Assembly: GCA_945788485.1 (NCBI GenBank)
Contig: CALZMB010000173.1
Span: 1-5,201, forward strand
Reading direction: 5' to 3'
Origin: an uncultured bacterium
GTDB taxonomy: Bacteria; Bacteroidota; Bacteroidia; Bacteroidales; Bacteroidaceae
DNA length: 5,201 bases
The notes under the pieces are model-generated. The model had not been told where the DNA came from and searched no databases. It worked only from the letters and a program-made list of their open reading frames with translations. Below are positions 1-5,201 of the stretch, piece by piece. Position 1 is the first letter of the stretch. The number at the start of each line of letters is the position of its first letter. Position numbers and translations under genes: made by a program.

Positions 1-694
1 AGTAGATGCGGAAGACAGAGAAGTCGCACGTCTGTCTCGGCCACATCCAGTTGTCTGTCTCGCCGCCGAACTTTCCCATCGACTTCGGTATGGCGAAGAC
101 GAGACGGACGTCGTTGAAGTCGCGGTAGGTGGTGAGGTAGTATTTGTTGCCTTCGTAGAACGGCTTCAGCTCTACGCGCAGCGTCGAATCCTTAGCCACG
201 GCAGCCTTCTGCTCTTCTGCCTCAAGCGAATCGAGCAGCTGGCTCTGCTTCTCAGGCGTGAGCTTTCGGATGCCTGCTGCCAGAACCTCAGCGGTGTAGT
301 CGCGTTGCGAGACAAGGAACGAGACAAAGAGATTCTCGTTCGGCAGCTCCTCTTCAAAACTCTTCGCCACGAAGCCGTTGAGCATATAGTCGTGTTCTAC
401 GGTTGAGTGAGAGCGTATGGCTTCGAAGCCGCAGTGGTGGTTGGTGAAGACCAGTCCGTCGGGCGAGACTACCACGCCCGAGCAGAATCCGCCGAAGTTC
501 ACGACAGCCTTCACAATGGCATTACTGTCTGCATAGAGCTGTCCGTAGGGCAGGTGGTAGCCTTCTTCCTGCATCTTCTCATAGACAGCTTGCGGCAGGT
601 TAGACAAAGTCCACATGCCCTCATCGGCAGTGGCACGCTGACTGCAAAACATGATGGCAGCCAGACAAGAGAGAGAGAGAATTGTTTTCTTCAT
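1..694 (-). CDS. S46 family serine dipeptidyl-peptidase (DPP7/DPP11-like), N-terminal part, truncated by window edge
   Basis: I translated this from 694 downward; it gives 231 residues and stays open to base 1, so the rest of the gene (S46 enzymes are about 700 residues) is outside. Residues 1-23 form a type I signal peptide (KK, hydrophobic stretch, cleavage after ATA), leaving a mature DEGMW start like known S46 proteins. The hallmark TNHHCGF lies at residues 84-90, with the catalytic His in the HH pair. GGETDNWMWPR at 210-220 carries the Asn-Trp pair that binds the substrate amino terminus in this family, and Asp224 matches the catalytic Asp. The catalytic Ser is expected beyond the window. 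The family removes dipeptides from peptide N-termini in the periplasm, feeding amino-acid catabolism in asaccharolytic or proteolytic Bacteroidales. The residue that separates DPP11 (Asp/Glu preference) from DPP7 is in the missing part, so the subtype is open. The motif around Asp224 reads QTCDFS, where DPP7 and DPP11 as I recall them have HTGDFS. The start is chosen for the signal peptide and the A-rich leader just upstream. Confidence 0.93.
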   Translation of the reverse strand, partial: MKKTILSLSCLAAIMFCSQRATADEGMWTLSNLPQAVYEKMQEEGYHLPYGQLYADSNAIVKAVVNFGGFCSGVVVSPDGLVFTNHHCGFEAIRSHSTVEHDYMLNGFVAKSFEEELPNENLFVSFLVSQRDYTAEVLAAGIRKLTPEKQSQLLDSLEAEEQKAAVAKDSTLRVELKPFYEGNKYYLTTYRDFNDVRLVFAIPKSMGKFGGETDNWMWPRQTCDFSVFRIY

Positions 695-714
695 ATTTTT
701 GTTTTTTTTCTGTT
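695..714 (-). promoter_or_regulatory. A-rich translation-initiation leader of the S46 gene
   Basis: Read on the minus strand, the 20 bases before the ATG at 694 are almost all A (AACAGAAAAAAAACAAAAAT). No Shine-Dalgarno motif is present. AT-rich, unstructured leaders of this kind are typical of Bacteroidota genes, where ribosomes rely little on Shine-Dalgarno pairing. This supports 694 as the true start and suggests efficient translation. I found no convincing Bacteroidota -7 element (TAnnTTTG) in the gap, so the promoter is not placed. Confidence 0.5.
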
Positions 715-748
715 GGCGAGGGGATTTTGATTCTGGCAGGAAATTGTT

Positions 749-829
749 AATAACGTGAGGAACGATAATAACGTTAGGAACGACAATAACGTTAGGAACG
801 ACAATAACGTTCATAACGTTAGGAACGAC
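749..829. repeat. 18-bp tandem repeat array (four full units plus one 9-bp half unit)
   Basis: The plus-strand consensus is AATAACGTTAGGAACGAC. Full units lie at 749-766 (two differences: GTG for GTT, final T), 767-784 (exact), 785-802 (exact) and 812-829 (first base C). A half unit, AATAACGTT, sits at 803-811 and breaks the register. The palindrome AACGTT therefore recurs at 770, 788, 806 and 815. A degenerate trace (AGGAA at 738-742) may extend the array on the left. The array lies between the PrsW stop and the S46 start, 55-135 bases upstream of the S46 ATG, and is clearly more AT-rich than the flanking genes. It could be a variable-number repeat formed by slippage, a set of operator sites, or a neutral intergenic repeat family. 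The sequence does not choose between these. Confidence 0.9.
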
Positions 830-846
830 TGTGAGGTCAAGTCCGG

Positions 847-1893
847 CTATCCGATTATTCTCATGTCGTCATCTTTCAGTCGCAGGATGGGGCGGAGGAC
901 GATTTCGCCCATCACGCCGATGTTTTCGCGCAGTGCATAGAGCTCTTTCACCATGTCTGCATGGCGTTGCCTTTCATCCGCCGTTAGAGGCGTGTCGAGC
1001 CCTGCCTGCTGCAGCATCATGCGGCTCTTGCCCGAAATGACGAGTTCGAGATAGAGCTGCATGAAGCAGATGATGTCGAAAAACACCTCAGCGGGGAACT
1101 GGCTGCGGACTGTGAGCAGATACTCGCCCGTGTTCGTCTCCGTGAGCCTGCCTTGGCGTATGGCTGTGAGCAGCTGTATGTCGAACGTGATTGAATGGTC
1201 GAGCCAACGGTAGATGCAGCTCTCGTTGTATGTGCCGAGCGCGACGAAGAGAGAGAGGAAGATGAGCACGGTGGCGACGAGCTGTAGCAGCGGGGGCAAG
1301 AGATGCAGGTTGAAGACGAGGTGTATCGCCACGACAAGAGCCGCCGCCATGCAGCAGAGGATGTTCTGGACGATTGTGGGCCGCCTGCCGCCGTGATACA
1401 TATTCTTATATAAGAGAATCAGCGATGCGGCGAGGGCGGTGCAGCCGATGTGCAGCATTGCTGTTGAGATGCCGCGGAAGAGAGCTGTTCCGAGCATCAT
1501 GCCGGGGTTGCAGATGACGTAGATGAGGTTTTCGGCGAGAGCGAATCCGCCGCCTGCCGCCGCTCCATACACCAATGCCTCTACGAAGAACACGATGTTC
1601 CGGCGGCGTATGAGAATGACGGCTACAGCCGCTTTCATCGCCTCTTCAAGCAAGGGGAAGAGCCATACGCTCTCTGCCGCAGTCAGCGCCTGCCTTTGCA
1701 TGACATAGCCTGCCGCGACAACAGCCACACACGCCGCCATGCCTGCGAGGATGGCAGCGGACAGCACACCCCATCTTATCAGCCGGAAGCTGTCGAACAG
1801 TCGCAGCAGCAGGATGTATGCCAGGATTGGCACAAGACAGATGAGATAGGTGGCCATAGCGTGTGATGTGTCGAGATATACGGGATGCGGCAT
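847..1893 (-). CDS. PrsW family intramembrane metalloprotease
   Basis: This 348-residue protein has about seven hydrophobic segments in residues 14-220, then a soluble, charged C-terminal region (about 225-348) with no domain I recognise. It carries the PrsW/CPBP-superfamily metal-binding motifs: EEAMK at 83-87 (EExxK), FALAEN at 117-122, His148 in a membrane segment (TAMLHIG), and HLVFN at 191-195 (HxxxN). These define an inner-membrane protease with its active site in the bilayer. In Bacillus subtilis, PrsW starts site-1 cleavage of an anti-sigma factor; the substrate here is unknown. The gene follows the stop of the large envelope protein by 13 bp, suggesting co-transcription and perhaps a shared envelope process. 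Met13 (1857) is an alternative start just before the first membrane segment; neither start has a Shine-Dalgarno sequence, so the N-terminus is uncertain. The gene ends with TAG at 849-847, and no hairpin with a T-run follows it. The family call is secure; the role is inference. Confidence 0.9.
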   Translation of the reverse strand: MPHPVYLDTSHAMATYLICLVPILAYILLLRLFDSFRLIRWGVLSAAILAGMAACVAVVAAGYVMQRQALTAAESVWLFPLLEEAMKAAVAVILIRRRNIVFFVEALVYGAAAGGGFALAENLIYVICNPGMMLGTALFRGISTAMLHIGCTALAASLILLYKNMYHGGRRPTIVQNILCCMAAALVVAIHLVFNLHLLPPLLQLVATVLIFLSLFVALGTYNESCIYRWLDHSITFDIQLLTAIRQGRLTETNTGEYLLTVRSQFPAEVFFDIICFMQLYLELVISGKSRMMLQQAGLDTPLTADERQRHADMVKELYALRENIGVMGEIVLRPILRLKDDDMRIIG

Positions 1894-1906
1894 TAGTGTG
1901 CGCTGC

Positions 1907-4900
1907 CTACAACAGCTTCAGCGAGATAAGGAACTCTCCGCCTGAGCGTTTCAGCCCCGACGAGCGTTGGCTGAAGAGCTGCGCGTAGCCGAACGACCAT
2001 GTCGTTTTCATATAGTTGAACAACACGACCTCTATGTTCAGCTGCGCGCCGACATTGATATAGTTGTTGAACTGCTCTTTGCCCCATGGGTTGGCGATGA
2101 GGTCGGCGGCGAACAGCGACATCTGCGCGTAGGTGGGATAGAGGCACAGCATCCCGACGTTGCGGAAGCGTACGGGCTGCAGGTTCACTTCGCCCATCGC
2201 CTTGCAGAACGAATGTGCTGAGATGTTGTCAATCTCCGTTCCGGGCATGCTGTTGACGTCGCGGTATCGGAATATTCTGCCGCAATCGATGTAATTATTG
2301 CCGAATCCACCGAAGTATTCGTTTCCGAACGACGAATCGCTGTCACCGAACGCCTGCCCTGCCGCCAGCCTCAGCCATGCGCTCGTGTTGCGCATCACGG
2401 GCAGCAGCGTGCCGGTGTCGTAGGTGGCAGTCAGCGAGGGGTAGAACTTGCCTTTCGCAAGATAGGTGTAGCCAGAGATGTTCCACTGATAGCCCTGCTC
2501 AGCCACCAGTCCGCCGAGGCTGGTGCGCACTTTCCCCGCCCCGATATTGGCGGAGAGTGTCTGGAACGAGTGTATGTTGTCCGCCACGCCAACGTTCTGG
2601 TAGAGAGGCAGGGCATCCATGTCTCCGTAGGCGGCGACGGTGACGCCCCAGTTCCATGAGTAAGGCGCGCGGATAGTATTGCTGTAGCTGTAGCCGACGG
2701 ATGTGGTGTAGCCTTTGCGCGAGCGGCGCGTAGGGCCGAAGAGGTCGTAGAAGTTTGTCGGGTTCCATGCCGCCTGGACTTTCCATCCCCACGATTCGAA
2801 CTCCGCCTCGGCGTGGAAGCGGTTCTTCCATGCGTTATGGCTCCATGGCGAGATGCCGAGCGAGAGGTTCAGGCGGTTGATGCCGATAGGGTCTGAGAAG
2901 GCGACGTGGCAGGCGAGGACGGGCGTGACGTTGTTCCATGCGCTGAGGTCGGTGAATCCGCTGATGTCGGGATAGGCTCCCTGGAAGCGCAACTCGCGCA
3001 GGGGATGATACACCTTGATTGAATCATACACCTCGCCGAAGCTGACAGAGGGCGGCGAGACACGCAGCGAGGCGAGGCCCTTGAGGGCAGGGGCGGCGTC
3101 GTAAGCCTTCTGCCCGAGATATTCCACGGCGTTGCAGTCGTGAATCTCTGCATGGCTGAAGACGACGGGAAGCAGCCCGTTGCGCGTGAACTCCATGGCG
3201 TAGATGCTGTCGTTCGGCGCGAGATACGGGGCGAAAAGCCCTGACTGGACGTTGCTGAGAAGGCGCATCTGCGGCGCGTCGGCAGCAGTCTGCGGCGCGT
3301 CGGCAGCAGTGAGACCGGCTGCAATGCTGTCCGTCTGTGAAGCAACATCGCCGGCAGAGAAGACGCGGCGGTCAACCGGAATCTCCCAGATGTTCGCCAC
3401 GCCGGTGTAGTAGGATGTGCCGACAAGCGACGTGTCGTCGTGCGAGAAGCGGAACTGCGAGAGGTTGCTGTCGCTGAGCGTGTGCAACGTATGGTAAGAG
3501 AAGTCGGCGTTCTCCAGGTTATCTACGCTGAAGAGAATCAGGCTGTTCTGCCCGCGCAGCCCGGTGATGGTCATAGAGAGCATCTGCCCGTCGTGCGACA
3601 CGTCAAGGTCAGAGACGCTGACGCCGAAGGGGAAGGTGTAGAGCACGTCCTGCCGCGACAGCGCGGCGTCGTAGCGCACGAGGTGCGTCACGCCTTCGTG
3701 CGACATCAGTCCGTAGAGGAAGTCGCGGGCGTTGTCATAGACGATGTTCGATGTGCGCTGGAAAGCGAGATGCCCCTTGGCGGTCACCTTTGCGCCCGCC
3801 GCTGTGGTGTCTGCCGCAGCGTCATGCCGCGCCTTTGCAGGGTCGAGGCTCATCCACCGTATGCCGCGTATGCCGTTGTTGCGGTCGGTCCAGAAGAGGC
3901 GGCGACGGCGGCGGTCGAGAGCCACGTATGCCGTCTGATAGAGCATCGGGCCGTCGATCACTGTCAGCCGGCGGCGTTCGCCGCTGCTCAGGTCTATCTC
4001 TTCGAGATGGGCGAAATCGCCGGGATAGTTGACGGCGGTGTAGCCTTTTTGCCCCATTCCATCGACAACAAGTGGCGAGGCGGAGCCGTAGGGCGTGGCG
4101 GTCAGACGGCGCAGCGGAGTGACAGGATAGGCATTGACGGCGGCGAGGTTCTGCTGCTGGTGCTCATGCTCATACGCCTGCCATTCGTCCCACACGTCTG
4201 TGAGATGCCTGCCGAACACCTCTCGGAACTGCGAGGCGAAGAACGCCTTGCTCCCGGGCGTGCGGTTGTAGAAACGTATGACAGGCTCGTAGCCGTAGCG
4301 CATCGTGAGATAGTTGACGAATCGCGTGCCGTAGAGATAGGCGTTGGTGCCGAGCTGGAAGTCTTTCGTCGAGCCTTCAGATTCCAGACCGACGACGGTA
4401 GAGAGGCTGCACCGCTCCGCGACAAGGTTCCTGAAATACATCTCGTCATATCCTCCCAAGGCGCGCCCCACGCCTCCGCCGAGCCAGGTCTCCATGCAGC
4501 AGGCGATGCCTTCGTGATACCATCGCGGGGCATACCATCGCGGCACGGTGAGATAGCTCCACACCGAGGTGAGGGGATAGCGCGTCTGCGCCACCACCTT
4601 CGTTCCGAAGAGCCGCCGCCACCATGCGTCGCGGGCATTGGGACGGTCGGTCATCACGGTGTGGGTGTATTCGTGCTTGAAGAGATGCGCGTAGCGTTCT
4701 GTCGTCGGACTGATGTAATACGACATGTTCACGGGCGCCATGCCGACGGAAATGACATTCGAGGGCAGGGGCGCAGCGCCGCCGTTGCCGTCGTCCTCCC
4801 AGTCGGTCAGCATCATGAATGGCGGCTGTATGGCGGGCCGTCCCCACACCGTGTCGTGCAATGCCTTGCCATGCTCATACTGCCGTATGATATGCGGTAT

Positions 4901-5053
4901 GTACTGCGACAGCGTCTTGGAAAAGAAGGTCAGCGTGACCCCTCTGTTCATGGAGGAGTCGCGCTGTTCATATTTGTATATCGTCTGCGCCGGCACTGCA
5001 ACCGACAATGCGCACAGCACTGCGGCGAGAGCCGTTTTCATGCTTTTTCTCAT
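1907..5053 (-). CDS. Exported metallopeptidase-like / beta-propeller / outer-membrane beta-barrel fusion protein
   Basis: This 1048-residue protein has a signal peptide at 1-22 (cleavage AVPA before QT). Residues about 35-300 resemble the peptidase MA-like (gluzincin) fold: HEYTH at 127-131 gives the HExxH zinc ligands and general base, and Glu181 in PRWYHEGIA fits the third zinc ligand. The helical stretch YGTRFVNYL...DVWDEWQAY (241-294) is typical of that family. Residues about 320-640 hold beta-propeller blades of TolB/WD40 type, with repeated S-H-D-G/D turns such as VSHDGQ (485-490) and FSHDD (536-540). Residues about 700-1048 show alternating aromatic/polar strands, glycine-rich turns and a FRYRD segment (928-932), ending FLISLKLL; this looks like an outer-membrane barrel of the D15/BamA-TamA class. 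The protein is thus probably anchored in the outer membrane with the peptidase and propeller in the periplasm. Met5 (5041) is an alternative start; Met1 has a weak AAGG upstream. A perfect 21-bp duplication lies inside it. Substrate and activity are unknown. Confidence 0.88.
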   Translation of the reverse strand: MRKSMKTALAAVLCALSVAVPAQTIYKYEQRDSSMNRGVTLTFFSKTLSQYIPHIIRQYEHGKALHDTVWGRPAIQPPFMMLTDWEDDGNGGAAPLPSNVISVGMAPVNMSYYISPTTERYAHLFKHEYTHTVMTDRPNARDAWWRRLFGTKVVAQTRYPLTSVWSYLTVPRWYAPRWYHEGIACCMETWLGGGVGRALGGYDEMYFRNLVAERCSLSTVVGLESEGSTKDFQLGTNAYLYGTRFVNYLTMRYGYEPVIRFYNRTPGSKAFFASQFREVFGRHLTDVWDEWQAYEHEHQQQNLAAVNAYPVTPLRRLTATPYGSASPLVVDGMGQKGYTAVNYPGDFAHLEEIDLSSGERRRLTVIDGPMLYQTAYVALDRRRRRLFWTDRNNGIRGIRWMSLDPAKARHDAAADTTAAGAKVTAKGHLAFQRTSNIVYDNARDFLYGLMSHEGVTHLVRYDAALSRQDVLYTFPFGVSVSDLDVSHDGQMLSMTITGLRGQNSLILFSVDNLENADFSYHTLHTLSDSNLSQFRFSHDDTSLVGTSYYTGVANIWEIPVDRRVFSAGDVASQTDSIAAGLTAADAPQTAADAPQMRLLSNVQSGLFAPYLAPNDSIYAMEFTRNGLLPVVFSHAEIHDCNAVEYLGQKAYDAAPALKGLASLRVSPPSVSFGEVYDSIKVYHPLRELRFQGAYPDISGFTDLSAWNNVTPVLACHVAFSDPIGINRLNLSLGISPWSHNAWKNRFHAEAEFESWGWKVQAAWNPTNFYDLFGPTRRSRKGYTTSVGYSYSNTIRAPYSWNWGVTVAAYGDMDALPLYQNVGVADNIHSFQTLSANIGAGKVRTSLGGLVAEQGYQWNISGYTYLAKGKFYPSLTATYDTGTLLPVMRNTSAWLRLAAGQAFGDSDSSFGNEYFGGFGNNYIDCGRIFRYRDVNSMPGTEIDNISAHSFCKAMGEVNLQPVRFRNVGMLCLYPTYAQMSLFAADLIANPWGKEQFNNYINVGAQLNIEVVLFNYMKTTWSFGYAQLFSQRSSGLKRSGGEFLISLKLL
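3269..3310 (-). repeat. Perfect 21-bp tandem duplication inside the fusion-protein gene
   Basis: Two identical 21-base copies, at 3269-3289 and 3290-3310, encode TAADAPQ twice (residues 582-595). The duplication is in frame and sits in an Ala-rich, low-complexity linker between propeller-like segments, where a length change is likely tolerated. The lack of any difference between copies suggests a recent event. Confidence 0.9.
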
Positions 5054-5096
5054 GCCTTTTCAGCGGATATGGCGGTCCGGGAACTTTCATGCGTCA

Positions 5097-5125
5097 GTGC
5101 CGCACGGCTAATATGGCTGCGGCAC
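5097..5125. other. Perfect 8-bp inverted repeat upstream of the fusion-protein gene
   Basis: GTGCCGCA at 5097-5104 and TGCGGCAC at 5118-5125 are exact inverse complements around a 13-base loop that is more AT-rich. The structure lies 44-72 bases before the ATG at 5053. Neither strand has a T-run after the stem, so it is not a standard rho-independent terminator. It may be a 5'-leader hairpin, a protein-binding site, or the end structure of an upstream transcript. Confidence 0.5.
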
Positions 5126-5156
5126 AGACTGCTACACGCTGCGTACGAGAATCCTT

Positions 5157-5201
5157 CTATCGCACCACATCCGTCTGCCGCTTCACACGGTTGAGCTGTC
5201 C
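5157..5201 (-). CDS. Possible C-terminal tail of an upstream gene (14 codons, cut by window edge)
   Basis: Read on the minus strand from the window edge, one frame gives GQLNRVKRQTDVVR and then TAG at 5159-5157. The stop lies 31 bases before the inverted repeat at 5125-5097, a reasonable place for a gene end. Fourteen open codons are expected by chance about half the time, so the support is weak. A rival frame stays open from the edge to a TGA that overlaps the ATG at 5053, but its Cys/Ser/Ala-rich product does not look like protein. No family can be named. Confidence 0.25.
   Translation of the reverse strand, partial: GQLNRVKRQTDVVR

Noticed and set aside
407..730. Plus-strand 107-codon ORF
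   Set aside because: It is antisense to the S46 gene, whose signal peptide and TNHHC motif are unambiguous, and it runs on through the A-rich leader.
749..829. CRISPR array
   Set aside because: Units are 18 bp and directly abutting with no unique spacers, so this is a simple tandem repeat.
695..846. Rho-independent terminator after the PrsW gene
   Set aside because: The AACGTT palindromes can only form weak stems, and none is followed by a T-run on the minus strand; the A-rich tract near 700 is of the wrong base on that strand.
755..940. Plus-strand ORF encoding repeated RNDNNV units
   Set aside because: The 18-bp repeat is a multiple of three and free of stops in this frame, so it generates a hexapeptide repeat automatically. 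It begins at GTG inside the array and runs antisense into the end of the PrsW gene, with no protein-like sequence after the repeats.
2869..3426. Minus-strand 185-codon ORF in another frame of the fusion gene
   Set aside because: It is a Ser/Arg/Pro/Thr-rich shadow frame inside the continuous 1048-codon gene; the real frame is intact, so no frameshift needs to be invoked.
3440..5194. A 584-codon open frame on the plus strand
   Set aside because: It lies antisense to the 1048-residue gene. That gene has a signal peptide, an HExxH motif and coherent domains; the plus-strand product is low-complexity, rich in Arg/His/Val/Ala and has no recognisable motif. GC-rich codon bias on one strand readily keeps a complementary frame open.
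5054..5201. Minus-strand frame open from the edge to a TGA overlapping the ATG of the fusion gene
   Set aside because: An ATGA overlap is attractive for a coupled upstream gene, but the 49-residue product is Cys/Ser/Ala-rich and not protein-like, and it reads through the inverted repeat. The end of an upstream gene cannot be settled without flanking sequence.

Overview
The window looks like a Bacteroidota chromosome segment, most likely Bacteroidales and possibly a relatively GC-rich Prevotellaceae member. The grounds are an S46-type dipeptidyl-peptidase start, a large periplasmic/outer-membrane protein of Bacteroidota style, no strong Shine-Dalgarno sequences, and an A-rich leader before one start codon. 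The genus is inference. Every convincing gene is on the minus strand, so transcription runs from high to low coordinates.

Layout in transcription order. (1) 5201-5054: an upstream edge holding a possible last 14 codons of another gene and a perfect 8-bp inverted repeat. (2) 5053-1907: a 1048-residue exported protein that joins a gluzincin-like zinc-peptidase domain (HEYTH plus a downstream WYHEG), a TolB/WD40-like beta-propeller and a C-terminal outer-membrane beta-barrel. (3) 1893-847: a 348-residue PrsW-family intramembrane metalloprotease starting 13 bp after the previous stop, probably in the same operon. (4) 846-695: a 152-bp intergenic region with an 18-bp tandem repeat and an A-rich leader. 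(5) 694-1: the N-terminal 231 residues of an S46 serine dipeptidyl-peptidase (DPP7/DPP11 family), cut by the window edge.

The theme is envelope proteolysis: a predicted outer-membrane-anchored metallopeptidase/propeller protein, an inner-membrane site-2-like protease and a periplasmic dipeptidyl-peptidase. The first two are tightly linked. The S46 gene probably has its own transcription start because of the repeat-bearing gap. No RNA genes, CRISPR arrays, insertion sequences or clear rho-independent terminators were seen. The items most worth checking are the three-domain fusion and its PrsW partner, the 18-bp repeat array before the S46 gene, and the altered catalytic-Asp motif of the S46 enzyme.
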